Shown here piece after piece: positions 12,224-21,771 of a DNA stretch of 64,000 bases (position 1 is the stretch's first letter; every line of letters begins with the position of its first letter). The stretch is from positions 1 through 64,000 of the forward strand of contig CANFXR010000002.1 in NCBI GenBank assembly GCA_947451035.1, given 5' to 3'. This stretch comes from Burkholderiales bacterium (GTDB lineage Bacteria > Pseudomonadota > Gammaproteobacteria > Burkholderiales > Burkholderiaceae_C). The notes beneath the pieces were generated by a model, which was not told the DNA's origin, made no database searches, and saw only the letters and a program-made list of their open reading frames with translations. Both the position numbers and the translations under genes were made by a program.

Positions 12224-13417
12224 CTACTGCCGCCAGCCGCTGAGCGCCGAGGGTCGCCGCTCGCCGGCTCCGACAAATGAACTGCTGGAGCGGTTTCTTT
12301 CCTCGATGCGCTCGAACAGGCCGATCGCCCACAGCGCGCGTTCGTCGAACCTGACGTTGCGCCCGGTGGTGGCGGTGGGCTCATCGGTGGCGTCGATGGT
12401 CGCCGCGTCGACGAGAAACTGGATCGCTGCCAGCGGCGCGGGCTCCAGATCCCGGCCCGCCTGGCGCCGCACCGGCGATAGCGCGGCCGCACCCAGCGCC
12501 AGCGCCATCAGACCGAGCTTGCGCTGCGTCGAGACACAGGCGCGCCGACTCACTGAATCACCGCCGGCACGCTCGATCTCGCGGCCGATTTCGGCGTACA
12601 CCAACCGCGCGGCCTGGATGGCCGGTCGGCAATCGCGCGGCAGCGCCGCGATGCCCAGGGCCGCGCGCTCGTACAGATCGTCGGCAGCGCGCAGCAGGCG
12701 TGCCACCACCGAAGCCAGCGCGGGGCTGAAGCTGGGGTTGAGCAGCCAGGCGTCGGGGTCGATTCCGGCCTCGCGCATCCAGTTGCGCGGCAGGTACAAA
12801 CGCCCGGCCAGCGCGTCTTCGCCGACATCGCGGGCGATGTTGGTCAGCTGCATGGCCACGCCCAGCTCACAGGCCCGCGCCTGCGCCTGCGGGTTGCGGG
12901 TGCCCATGATGATGGCCATCATCGAGCCCACCGTGCCGGCCACCCGAGCGCCATAGGCGTGCAGGTCCTCGAGGCTGTCGTAGCGACGTGCGGTGAGGTC
13001 CCACTCGAAGCCCTCGAGCAGCGCATCGAGCAGCGCTTTCGGGATGGCGAAGCGCGCGACCACGCCGGCCAGCGCGCGGTCGGCCGGCACCTGCGAGGGC
13101 CGGCCTTCGTAGATGCGCTGCAGGCGGTGCTGGAGGTGTTGCAAGGCGCCCAGCGGACCACCGAACAGGTGTGCATCGAGGTCGATGGTGTCGTCGGCCA
13201 AGCGGCAAAACGCGTACAGCGCGGTGGCCGGCGCGCGCACCCGGCCGGGCAGCACCATCGACGCGGCAAAGAAACTCTTGGACCCGCTGCGCATCAGGTC
13301 TTCGCAGTCCTGCAGGTCGAGGCGCTGTCGCGTGTGCAGGCTGGTTTCGGCCGCGTGGTCAGGTTCGGCGTTCGCAGCTTGCGCGTCGGCCATGGCGGGA
13401 GCGAGGGCTGTGTTCAT
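12224..13417 (-). CDS. crtB: Phytoene synthase
   Basis: 397 aa, DLMRSGSKSFFAASMVLPGRVRAPATALYAFCRLADDTIDLDA...AVAMQLTNIARDVGEDALAGRLYLPRNWM. Confidence 0.96.
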   Translation of the reverse strand: MNTALAPAMADAQAANAEPDHAAETSLHTRQRLDLQDCEDLMRSGSKSFFAASMVLPGRVRAPATALYAFCRLADDTIDLDAHLFGGPLGALQHLQHRLQRIYEGRPSQVPADRALAGVVARFAIPKALLDALLEGFEWDLTARRYDSLEDLHAYGARVAGTVGSMMAIIMGTRNPQAQARACELGVAMQLTNIARDVGEDALAGRLYLPRNWMREAGIDPDAWLLNPSFSPALASVVARLLRAADDLYERAALGIAALPRDCRPAIQAARLVYAEIGREIERAGGDSVSRRACVSTQRKLGLMALALGAAALSPVRRQAGRDLEPAPLAAIQFLVDAATIDATDEPTATTGRNVRFDERALWAIGLFERIEERNRSSSSFVGAGERRPSALSGWRQ

Positions 13418-13441
13418 GCGAATCCTGTGGGTTGAAGTGGG

Positions 13442-15034
13442 TCAGCTGCGGCGAGCCAGGCTCGGCGCGAAGGAGGCAACGTCAGGCACCACCGACTCGA
13501 GCGCCTTGGCCGATCCCAGCACGCCCGGCACACCGGCGCCGGGGTGGGTGCTGGCGCCGACCATGAACAGGCCGTCGATGTCTTCGCTGCGGTTGTGCGG
13601 CCTGAACCACGCGCTTTGCAGCAGCACCGGCTCCAGCCCGAAGGCTGCGCCCTTGTACGACAGCAGCCGGTCATGGAAGTGCTGCGGCGTGGTGATGAGC
13701 GACGTGGCGATGTGCTTTTGAAATCCCGGCATCACCTTGCGATCGAGTGCGTCGGCGATGGCTTGCCGGAACGGTTCGGCCTGCGCCTGCCAGTCGGTCT
13801 GGCTGTCGAGGTGTGGCACCGGTGCCAGCACGTAGAAGGCGTCGCACCCCGGCGGCGCCATCGAGGGGTCGGAGGCGGTGGGACGGTGCAGGTACAAGCT
13901 GAAGTCTTCGGCCAGCACGTGGTGCTTGAAGATGTCGTTGAGCAGTTCGCGGTAGCGCGGGCCCAGCACCATCATGTGGTGCGGCACGTCGGGGTACTGG
14001 CAGTCGGTGCCGAAGTACCAGACGAACAGGCTCATCGAGTAGCGGCCGTTGTCGATCTTCTTGTCGGTCCAGTGGCGGCGGAACTGCGGCGCGATCAGGT
14101 GCCGGTAGGTCCAGGCCGTGTCGGCGTTGGACACGACGATGTCGGCATCGAGCCGCTCGCCGCTGGCCAGCGTCACGCCGGTCGCGCATGGCTTGCCGCC
14201 GGAGGTGGCTGCGCAGTTGATCTCGCGCACTTCCGAATCGAGCCGCAACCTGGCGCCGCTGCCTTCGAGCAACCCCACCAGCCCCTTGATCAGCGCACCG
14301 GTGCCGCCCATCGCCCAGTGCACGCCGAACTTGCGCTCGAGCGCGGTGATCAGGCTGTACACGCAGGTCACGGCAAACGGATTGCCGCCGATCAGCAGTG
14401 GGTGAAAGCTCATGACGATGCGCAGCTTGTCGTTGCGAAAGTGCTTGGCCGCCATGCTGTACAGGCTGCGCCAGGCACGCATCTTCACCATCGAGGGCAG
14501 CGCATCGACCAGGTCGCCCAGGGTGTCGAAGGCCACGGTGGCCAGCTCTTCGAAGCCGAGCTTGTAGCAGCGGTCGGACTCGGCCATGAAGTTGTCGAAG
14601 CCGTCCAGATCGGAGGGGCAAAAGCGAGCGACTTCGACGCGCATGGCCGCCAGGTCGCCGCTGTAGTCGAAGTGGCTGCCGTCGTCGAACAGGATGCGAT
14701 AGAACGGATCGAGCGCACGCAGCTCGACATCGTCCGACATCTTCTTGCCGCACAGCGTCCACAGCTCTTCAAGCATGAACGGCACGGTGATGATGGTCGG
14801 GCCGGCATCAAAGGTGTAGCCGTCTTGCCGGTGCACGTAGGCCCGACCGCCCGGAGCATCGAGTTTTTCCAGCACCGTGACCTGATAGCCGCGCGCTTGC
14901 AAGCGGATGCCGGCAGCCAGACCGCCGAAGCCGCTGCCGATCACGATGGCCGTGGGCTTGCGGGGGCCGGCGCGCCGGATGACGTCATCGGCACCCGCGA
15001 GAAGGTTGTGTTCAAGGATCGACGCTGGCTTCAT
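13442..15034 (-). CDS. crtI: Phytoene desaturase
   Basis: 530 aa, KPTAIVIGSGFGGLAAGIRLQARGYQVTVLEKLDAPGGRAYVHRQDGYTFDAGPTIITVPFMLEELW...FMVGASTHPGAGVPGVLGSAKALESVV. Confidence 0.97.
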   Translation of the reverse strand: MKPASILEHNLLAGADDVIRRAGPRKPTAIVIGSGFGGLAAGIRLQARGYQVTVLEKLDAPGGRAYVHRQDGYTFDAGPTIITVPFMLEELWTLCGKKMSDDVELRALDPFYRILFDDGSHFDYSGDLAAMRVEVARFCPSDLDGFDNFMAESDRCYKLGFEELATVAFDTLGDLVDALPSMVKMRAWRSLYSMAAKHFRNDKLRIVMSFHPLLIGGNPFAVTCVYSLITALERKFGVHWAMGGTGALIKGLVGLLEGSGARLRLDSEVREINCAATSGGKPCATGVTLASGERLDADIVVSNADTAWTYRHLIAPQFRRHWTDKKIDNGRYSMSLFVWYFGTDCQYPDVPHHMMVLGPRYRELLNDIFKHHVLAEDFSLYLHRPTASDPSMAPPGCDAFYVLAPVPHLDSQTDWQAQAEPFRQAIADALDRKVMPGFQKHIATSLITTPQHFHDRLLSYKGAAFGLEPVLLQSAWFRPHNRSEDIDGLFMVGASTHPGAGVPGVLGSAKALESVVPDVASFAPSLARRS

Positions 15035-15097
15035 CGGTAGGGTGCTTTCCGCGCTGACTGCGTTGCGGTTGTTCGGGATTTCGATAGCCCGTTTTAG

Positions 15098-15128
15098 TGT
15101 AAGTTTAGATTGACACTCATAAGTGTCA
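15098..15128. promoter_or_regulatory. PpsR/CrtJ box TGT-N12-ACA plus adjoining palindrome between divergent crtI and bchG
   Basis: TGTaagtttagattgACA (15098-15115, exact consensus) overlapping TGACACT-CATA-AGTGTCA (15111-15128, perfect 7-bp arms). Confidence 0.75.
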
Positions 15129-15145
15129 AGCCCAGAATGACCCTC

Positions 15146-16057
15146 ATGTCGACCAAAGTCCTGCCCTCATCGCCAGCAGTGCCTGCGTGGCCCGTGGTGG
15201 CTGAATTGCTCAAGCCCATCACCTGGTTTCCGCCGATGTGGGCGTTTTGCTGCGGCGTGATCGCCTCGGGCGTTTCGCCGGCCGGGCGCTGGCTCACGAT
15301 CGTCACCGGCGTGTTGTTGGCCGGTCCGTTGGTGTGCGCCAGCAGTCAGGCGGTCAATGACTGGTTCGATCGCCACGTCGATGCCATCAACGAACCCAAC
15401 CGTCCGATTCCGTCAGGTCGCATGCCGGGTTCGTGGGGCCTGTACATCGCCATCATCTGGACGGGCCTGTCGCTGGCCGTGGCGGCGACGTTGGGCACCT
15501 GGGGCTTTGCTGCGGGAGCACTCGGTTTGCTGCTGGCTTGGGCCTACAGCGCGCCGCCGTTGCGCCTGAAGCTCAACGGGTGGTGGGGCAATGCCGCGTG
15601 CGGCCTGTGCTACGAGGGTCTGGCCTGGGTGACTGGCGCGGCGGTGATGGCCGGCGGGGCGATGCCCGATGCGCGCTCGCTGGCGCTGGCCGGCCTGTAC
15701 AGCGCCGGGGCGCACGGCATCATGACGCTCAACGATTTCAAGGCCGTCGAGGGCGACCGGGTGATGGGCGTGCGCTCGCTGCCGGTGCAACTGGGCATTC
15801 AGCGCGCGGCGTGGGTGGCCTGCATCGTGATGATGGTTCCGCAACTGGTGGTGCTGCTGCTGTTGATCAGTTGGGGCACCACGGGTCAGGCCATCGCGGT
15901 GGCGGCGTTGATGGCCGCGCAAGCACTGCTGATGGCGCGCTTCGTCAAGGATCCGATCAAGCAGGCGCTGTTCTACAGCGGGTTCGGCGTGCCGCTGTTC
16001 GTGGCCGGCATGATGGTCAGCGCATTTGCGCTGCGCTCGCTGGTGAGTGCAGCATGA
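15146..16057 (+). CDS. bchG: Bacteriochlorophyll synthase (prenyltransferase)
   Basis: MSTKVLPSSPAVPAWPVVAELLKPITWFPPMWAFCCGVIASG...CASSQAVNDWFDRHVDAINEPNRPIPSGRMPG...; UbiA-family NDWFDRHVDAINEP signature. Start chosen at the internal ATG. Confidence 0.95.
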   Translation: MSTKVLPSSPAVPAWPVVAELLKPITWFPPMWAFCCGVIASGVSPAGRWLTIVTGVLLAGPLVCASSQAVNDWFDRHVDAINEPNRPIPSGRMPGSWGLYIAIIWTGLSLAVAATLGTWGFAAGALGLLLAWAYSAPPLRLKLNGWWGNAACGLCYEGLAWVTGAAVMAGGAMPDARSLALAGLYSAGAHGIMTLNDFKAVEGDRVMGVRSLPVQLGIQRAAWVACIVMMVPQLVVLLLLISWGTTGQAIAVAALMAAQALLMARFVKDPIKQALFYSGFGVPLFVAGMMVSAFALRSLVSAA

Positions 16058-17466
16058 GCGCGGCTGCAGGCAACGGCCATTTCGGCTGGGTTGGCATCGC
16101 CCGTCTGGGGCTGGTTCAAGCTTGCCTCGGTTCGGTCGTGGTGCTCACCACTTCCACACTGAACCGCGTGATGGTGGTCGAGCTGGCGTTGCCCGCGCTG
16201 CTGCCCGGCGTTCTGGTGGCGCTGCATTACCTGATTCAAGTGGTGCGTCCCCGCATGGGCCACGGGTCAGACGTCGGCGGGCGCCGCACGCCGTGGATGA
16301 TCGGCGGCATGGCCGCTCTGGCGGTCGGTGGCGTGACCGCGGCTGCGGCCACGGTGTGGATGTCGTCGCAGCCGGCTGCCGGCATCGCGCTGGCCGTGGT
16401 CGGCTTCTCGCTCATCGGTCTGGGCGTCAGCGCCTGTGGCACGTCGCTGCTGGTGCTGCTGGCCAAGCGCGTGGTTGAAAACCGCCGCGCTGCCGCCGCC
16501 ACCATCGTCTGGATGATGATGATCGTCGGCTTTGCCGTCACCGCGGGCGTGGCGGGCAAGTTGCTGGACCCGTACTCGCCGCAGCGGTTGCTGGCCGTCA
16601 CCGCCGGCGTGTCGGTCATCGCATTCGTGGTGACCTTACTGGCGCTGTGGGGCCTGGAGCGCGCCGTCGACACCGAACCGGCTGCCGCGCCATCCGCCGA
16701 GCCGGGTGCGTCCGCCGTGCCGTTCAAACAGGCGCTCGCCCAGGTCTGGCAAGACGCTGCCGCACGCCGGTTCACCCTCTTCGTGTTCGTGTCGATGCTG
16801 GCCTACAGCTCGCAGGACCTGATCCTCGAGCCCTTCGCGGGTTCGGTGTTCGGCTACACGCCGGGCCAATCGACGCAGCTGTCGGGCGTGCAGCATGGTG
16901 GCGTGCTGCTGGGCATGCTGCTGGTGGCGGTGGCCGGCAGCGGCGCGCTGGGTCGGCTGATGGTGCGTCTGGGGATGCGGCAGGGATCAGATCGCATCGG
17001 CTCATTGCGCACCTGGACGGTGGGCGGCTGTCTGGCCTCGGCGCTGGCTCTGGTGGGGCTGGTGATGGCGGGTCTGTTCGCCGGGGCCTGGCCGCTGGCC
17101 GCCACCGTGTTCCTGATGGGTGCGGCCAACGGCGCGTTTTCCATCGCGGCCATCGGTTCGATGATGAGTCTGGCCGGCCAGGGGCAAACCTCGCGCGAGG
17201 GCATCCGCATGGGCCTGTGGGGTGCTGCGCAGGCCGTTGCATTCGGGCTGGGCGGCATCGTCGGCACCGGTGCCAGCGACTTGGCGCGCTGGCTGATCGG
17301 GTCGCCCGGACCGGCCTATGCCGCGGTGTTTGCCTTTGAGGCCGTGCTGTTCGTGGTGGCCGCCTGGCTGGCTTGCAGCATCGGTGCGGTGCGCGAATCC
17401 CATGCGGCAGTCGCCGACATTGATCGATCAAGGCAGTCCGGCGTTCCGGTGCTGTCAGTCCAGTGA
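16054..17466 (+). CDS. BCD-family MFS transporter (PucC/LhaA-like)
   Basis: GWVGIARLGLVQACLGSVVVLTTSTLNRVMVVELALPALLPGVLVALHYLIQVVRPRMGHGSDVGGRRTPWMIGGM...; position after bchG; ATG overlaps bchG stop. Confidence 0.9.
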   Translation: MSAAAGNGHFGWVGIARLGLVQACLGSVVVLTTSTLNRVMVVELALPALLPGVLVALHYLIQVVRPRMGHGSDVGGRRTPWMIGGMAALAVGGVTAAAATVWMSSQPAAGIALAVVGFSLIGLGVSACGTSLLVLLAKRVVENRRAAAATIVWMMMIVGFAVTAGVAGKLLDPYSPQRLLAVTAGVSVIAFVVTLLALWGLERAVDTEPAAAPSAEPGASAVPFKQALAQVWQDAAARRFTLFVFVSMLAYSSQDLILEPFAGSVFGYTPGQSTQLSGVQHGGVLLGMLLVAVAGSGALGRLMVRLGMRQGSDRIGSLRTWTVGGCLASALALVGLVMAGLFAGAWPLAATVFLMGAANGAFSIAAIGSMMSLAGQGQTSREGIRMGLWGAAQAVAFGLGGIVGTGASDLARWLIGSPGPAYAAVFAFEAVLFVVAAWLACSIGAVRESHAAVADIDRSRQSGVPVLSVQ

Positions 17467-17519
17467 AGAGCCGTGAGAAATCCCCAGGTCGGTGACCGCC
17501 GTGTCGCCATGAAATCAAG

Positions 17520-18758
17520 GTGAGTGCCATGAATTCCAACGAGACTTTTGATGTCGTGATCGTGGGCGGTGGCCCCGCTGGAGCCACCGCGGCCCATGAT
17601 CTGGCGCGGCAGGGCCGCTCGGTGCTGCTTCTCGATCGGGCAGGGCGCATCAAGCCTTGCGGTGGCGCCATTCCGCCGCGCCTGATCAAGGACTTCGAAA
17701 TCCCCGACGAGCTGCTGGTGGCCAAGGCGCGCTCGGCACGCATGATTTCGCCCAAGGACAAGCGCGTCGACATCCCGATCGAAAACGGCTTTGTCGGCAT
17801 GGTCGATCGCGACACGTTCGATGAGTGGTTGCGCGAGCGCGCCGCCTCGGCCGGTGCGGTGCGCCGCTCGGGCACCTTCGAAAAGCTCACCCGCGATGAC
17901 GACGGCGTGAGCGTCGTGCAATACCTGGACCGCACGGGTCGCAGCCGCCGCGGCGCCAACGAGGTCAGCACGAATGAGGGCCAGCTCGTGAGCGTGCGCG
18001 CCCGCGCCGTGATCGGCGCCGACGGCGCGCGTTCCAAGGTGGCCGAGCAGGCCGTTCCCGGGGCCCGGGACACCGAGTACGTGTTCGCGTATCACGAGAT
18101 CGTGCGTGCGCCTGAAGTCAAGCCCGCCGACTACGACGGCACGCGTTGCGATGTCTATTACCGCGGCACCTTGTCGCCTGACTTTTACGGGTGGGTCTTC
18201 CCGCACGGCGACACGCTGAGCATCGGAACCGGCAGCGCTGACAAGGGCTTCTCGCTGCGTGGCGCGGTGGGCAGCTTGCGCGAGGCCGCGGGACTGGGCA
18301 ACACCGAAACCTTGCGCCGCGAGGGTGCCCCGCTGCCGATGAAGCCGCTGCGCTGCTGGGACAACGGCCGCGATGTGGTGCTGGCCGGCGATGCTGCCGG
18401 CGTCGTGGCGCCCGCCTCGGGCGAAGGCATCTATTACGCGATGGCCGGTGGGCGTCTGGCCGCCGAGTCGGTGGAAGCGCTGCTGCTCACGGGCAACGTC
18501 AAGTCACTGGCGCTGGCACGCAAGCGCTTCATGAAGGCGCATGGCACGGTGTTCCGTGTGCTGGGCATCATGCAGTGGTTCTGGTACGCCACCGACAAGC
18601 GGCGCGAGAGCTTCGTCAAGATTTGCGAAGACAAGGACGTTCAGCAACTCACCTTCGAGTCGTACATGAACAAGGAACTGGCGCGCAAGAAGCCGATGGC
18701 CCATGTGCGCATCTTCCTCAAGGACATGGCTCACCTGATGGGCTTCGTGCGCGCCTGA
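17520..18758 (+). CDS. bchP: Geranylgeranyl diphosphate/bacteriochlorophyll reductase
   Basis: FDVVIVGGGPAGATAAHDLARQGRSVLLLDRAGRIKPCGGAIPPRLIKDFEIPDELLVAKARSARMISPKDKRVDIPIENGFVGMVDRDTFDEWLRERAA...; GTG 17520 or ATG 17529. Confidence 0.95.
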   Translation: MSAMNSNETFDVVIVGGGPAGATAAHDLARQGRSVLLLDRAGRIKPCGGAIPPRLIKDFEIPDELLVAKARSARMISPKDKRVDIPIENGFVGMVDRDTFDEWLRERAASAGAVRRSGTFEKLTRDDDGVSVVQYLDRTGRSRRGANEVSTNEGQLVSVRARAVIGADGARSKVAEQAVPGARDTEYVFAYHEIVRAPEVKPADYDGTRCDVYYRGTLSPDFYGWVFPHGDTLSIGTGSADKGFSLRGAVGSLREAAGLGNTETLRREGAPLPMKPLRCWDNGRDVVLAGDAAGVVAPASGEGIYYAMAGGRLAAESVEALLLTGNVKSLALARKRFMKAHGTVFRVLGIMQWFWYATDKRRESFVKICEDKDVQQLTFESYMNKELARKKPMAHVRIFLKDMAHLMGFVRA

Positions 18759-19030
18759 TGAGCTGGGCCGAGTGGCTGACGCCCGAGCGGCTCATCACGC
18801 TGGTGATTTCGGTCACGCTGCTCGAAGGGTTGGGCTTGTGGGCCTATCGACGCCGAACGGGCAAGGGCGTGGCCGGCAGCGAGTTCATCGCCAACTGGGT
18901 CTCGGGTCTGTGCCTGATGCTGGCGTTGCTGAGCGCGGTGCGCGGCCTGTGGTGGCTTTGGGTCTCGATGTGGCTGCTGGCCTCGGGACTGGCCCACTGG
19001 AGCGACGTGTGGCGGCGCTGGCAGCGCTGA
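18758..19030 (+). CDS. Small hydrophobic membrane protein, translationally coupled to bchP
   Basis: MSWAEWLTPERLITLVISVTLLEGLGLWAYRRRTGKGVAGSEFIANWVSGLCLMLALLSAVRGLWWLWVSMWLLASGLAHWSDVWRRWQR (90 aa); ATGA overlap with bchP stop; about 2-3 predicted TM segments. Confidence 0.75.
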   Translation: MSWAEWLTPERLITLVISVTLLEGLGLWAYRRRTGKGVAGSEFIANWVSGLCLMLALLSAVRGLWWLWVSMWLLASGLAHWSDVWRRWQR

Positions 19031-19060
19031 GTCGACCGATGGACAGCCGCGTCTGAAATG

Positions 19061-19092
19061 AAAAAGCCGGTGCGCTGAAGGCACACCGGCTT
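19061..19092 (-). terminator. Rho-independent terminator for the HiPIP gene
   Basis: AAGCCGGTG (19064-19072) / CACCGGCTT (19084-19092), 9-bp perfect stem, with an A-run at 19061-19065 that reads as a U-tract on the minus transcript. Confidence 0.75.
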
Positions 19093-19144
19093 AGCCTGAC
19101 GGGCACCGGCGCAGCGCCGGTCCGTCAATCTTGACCCCAGAGGG

Positions 19145-19459
19145 TCAGGCTGCCTTTGGCGCGTAGGCGCTGCACCAGCCCTTGGAAGACACCTGCTTGC
19201 CGGCGAACAGTGGGCAACCGCCCGCTGCGTCAGCAGCCTTGCCCTGAAACAAGGCGCAGTTGCCGCAAGCCTGAGTGGCCTTGTGGGCCGGGTACTTCTT
19301 GGCGTCGACCTTGGTCGCGTCGGGCTTGTAGCCCAGCGCCACGGCCTGGGCATCGGTCTCTGCGACCATGTCTGCCGCCACGACTTGTGATGCCGCGGCG
19401 AGGGCGCCACCTGCCACCACGACCTGCATCATGAAAGTACGACGATTGCTGTTGCTCAT
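19145..19459 (-). CDS. hip: High-potential iron-sulfur protein (HiPIP), Tat-exported
   Basis: MSNSNRRTFMMQVVVAGGALAAASQVVAADMVAETDAQAVALGYKPDATKVDAKKYPAHKATQACGNCALFQGKAADAAGGCPLFAGKQVSSKGWCSAYAPKAA; four Cys in HiPIP spacing. Confidence 0.93.
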   Translation of the reverse strand: MSNSNRRTFMMQVVVAGGALAAASQVVAADMVAETDAQAVALGYKPDATKVDAKKYPAHKATQACGNCALFQGKAADAAGGCPLFAGKQVSSKGWCSAYAPKAA

Positions 19460-19678
19460 GAGGGGAATCTCCATTGTTGGGGTACTTCACTAACGTCCGA
19501 TGACGACATCGGATGACAAATTCTGCACGATGGCGAAACGGCAGCCTGTCCGGGACAGCTCCGATTCGTTCCTGCGGCCGACCGTGAAGCCCGGCGCGGG
19601 TTACTCCGACCCGGATGAAACCCCCCCGCTCCTAGAATCTTTGCTGCACTTGCACATTCTTGAACTGGGACTTTTCCG

Positions 19679-20308
19679 ATGCCTTCCACCCGACGCACGA
19701 CCGAAAACTCCAAGGCAACGCGTTCGGAAGACGAGCCGCAACCGCAGGCTCAGCCGCAAGCCGAAGCCCCTCCCGAAGGCATCCGGATCCTCAAGAAGTA
19801 CCCCAACCGCCGGCTCTACGACACCACGGCCAGCAGTTACATCACGCTGACCGACGTCAAGAAGATGGTGCTGTCGGGCCTGGGGTTCGTGGTTCGCGAC
19901 GCCAAGACCTCTGAAGACCTCACGCGCAGCATCTTGCTGCAGATCATCCTGGAAGAAGAAACGGGCGGCGTGCCGATGTTCTCGAGCCAGATGCTCGCGC
20001 AGATCATCCGCTTCTACGGGCACGCCATGCAGGGCATGATGGGTTCGTACCTCGAGAAGAACCTGCAGACCTTCACCGACATCCAGGCGCGTCTGGCCGA
20101 GCCTTCGCTCGGTTTGTATGACACGACGGCTCCCACGCCCGAGGTGTGGGGACAGTTCCTCAATGGTCAGGCACCGGCCGTTCAGGGGCTGATGGGGACC
20201 TACCTCGAACAGTCGAAAACCATGTTCACCCAGATGCAGGAGCAAATGGCCAAGCAGGCTGAAACCCTGTTTCCCGGCATGCCCGGGTTCATGCCGCCCA
20301 AGCGCTGA
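19679..20308 (+). CDS. phaR: Polyhydroxyalkanoate synthesis repressor PhaR
   Basis: IRILKKYPNRRLYDTTASSYITLTDVKKMVLSGLGFVVRDAKTSEDLTRSILLQIILEEETGG. Confidence 0.95.
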   Translation: MPSTRRTTENSKATRSEDEPQPQAQPQAEAPPEGIRILKKYPNRRLYDTTASSYITLTDVKKMVLSGLGFVVRDAKTSEDLTRSILLQIILEEETGGVPMFSSQMLAQIIRFYGHAMQGMMGSYLEKNLQTFTDIQARLAEPSLGLYDTTAPTPEVWGQFLNGQAPAVQGLMGTYLEQSKTMFTQMQEQMAKQAETLFPGMPGFMPPKR

Positions 20309-20356
20309 ACCGCGCGTTTCCTCCAGCCCTGCGGGGGTTTGGGCGAAAATGCGCGG

Positions 20357-21769
20357 ATGACCATTGATGCCTCCACCGCGGTTGCTGACACCGCCACCTC
20401 AGGCACGCCGAAGATCGGGTTCGTGTCGCTCGGCTGCCCCAAGGCGTTGACCGATTCCGAACTCATCCTCACGCAACTGCGTGCCGAGGGTTACGACACC
20501 TCCAAGACCTACGCTGGAGCCGATCTGGTGATCGTCAACACCTGCGGCTTCATTGACGACGCGGTGAAGGAAAGCCTCGACACCATCGGCGAGGCGCTGG
20601 CTGCCAACGGCAAGGTGATCGTCACTGGATGCCTGGGCGCGCGGGCCGCCGAAGGCGGTGGCAATCTGGTGCGCCAGATGCACCCTAGCGTTCTGGCGGT
20701 GACCGGACCGCACGCCACCCAGGAGGTGATGGACGCCGTGCACCTGCACGTGCCCAAGCCCCACGACCCTTTCGTTGATCTGGTGCCGGCACCCGCCGCA
20801 GGCATTGGCGTCAAGCTCACGCCGCGCCACTACGCGTACCTCAAGATCAGCGAGGGTTGCAACCACCGCTGCACGTTTTGCATCATCCCGAGCATGCGCG
20901 GCGATCTGGTCTCGCGTCCCATCGGCGATGTGCTGGGCGAGGCGCAGCGGCTGTTCGAGTCCGGCGTCAAGGAACTGCTGGTCATCAGCCAGGACACCAG
21001 TGCCTACGGCGTGGATGTGAAGTACCGCACCGGCTTCTTCGATGGCAAGCCGGTCAAGACGCGCATGTTCGATCTGTGCGCCAAGCTCGGTGAACTGGCC
21101 GCCGTTCACGGCGCCTGGGTGCGCTTGCATTACGTGTACCCGTATCCGCATGTCGACGAGGTGCTGCCGCTGATGGCCGAGGGTCTGGTGCTGCCTTACC
21201 TTGATGTGCCGCTGCAGCATTCACACCCCGATGTGCTCAAGCGCATGAAGCGTCCTGCCAGCGGAGAGCGCAACCTCGAGCGCATCCAGCGCTGGCGCGA
21301 GGCCTGCCCCGAGATCGTCATTCGCAGCACGTTCATCGCCGGGTTTCCGGGCGAGACCGAGGCCGAGTTCGAGCACCTGCTCGACTTCATGCGCGCTGCC
21401 GAGATCGACCGCGCGGGCTGCTTTGCGTACTCGCCCGTCAATGGCGCGGTGGCCAACGAATTGGACGGTGCGCTGCCCACGGCGGTGCGCGAAGAACGCC
21501 GTGCGCGTTTCATGGAAGTGGCCGAAGCGCTGTCAACCGCCAAGCTGGCGCGGCGCGTTGGAGCCACCATGCAGGTGTTGATCGATTCAGCCCCCGCGCT
21601 CGGTCGCCGTGGCGGCACCGGCCGCAGTTATGCCGACGCGCCCGAGATCGACGGTGTGGTCCAACTGCTGCCGCCCGAGAAAGCCTCCAAGGTCCTGAAG
21701 GTGGGCGAGTTCACCCGCGCGCGCATCGTCGGCACCCAGGGCCACGACCTCGTCGCGCAGCCCATCTGA
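20357..21769 (+). CDS. rimO: Ribosomal protein S12 methylthiotransferase RimO
   Basis: [64 protein letters not shown]...[28 protein letters not shown]. Confidence 0.96.
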   Translation: MTIDASTAVADTATSGTPKIGFVSLGCPKALTDSELILTQLRAEGYDTSKTYAGADLVIVNTCGFIDDAVKESLDTIGEALAANGKVIVTGCLGARAAEGGGNLVRQMHPSVLAVTGPHATQEVMDAVHLHVPKPHDPFVDLVPAPAAGIGVKLTPRHYAYLKISEGCNHRCTFCIIPSMRGDLVSRPIGDVLGEAQRLFESGVKELLVISQDTSAYGVDVKYRTGFFDGKPVKTRMFDLCAKLGELAAVHGAWVRLHYVYPYPHVDEVLPLMAEGLVLPYLDVPLQHSHPDVLKRMKRPASGERNLERIQRWREACPEIVIRSTFIAGFPGETEAEFEHLLDFMRAAEIDRAGCFAYSPVNGAVANELDGALPTAVREERRARFMEVAEALSTAKLARRVGATMQVLIDSAPALGRRGGTGRSYADAPEIDGVVQLLPPEKASKVLKVGEFTRARIVGTQGHDLVAQPI

Positions 21770-21771
21770 GC

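Noticed and set aside
15433-16053. Upstream part of ORF 15433-17466 (N-terminal extension of the PucC-like transporter)
   Set aside because: It overlaps bchG in another frame; transporter homology starts at ATG 16054.
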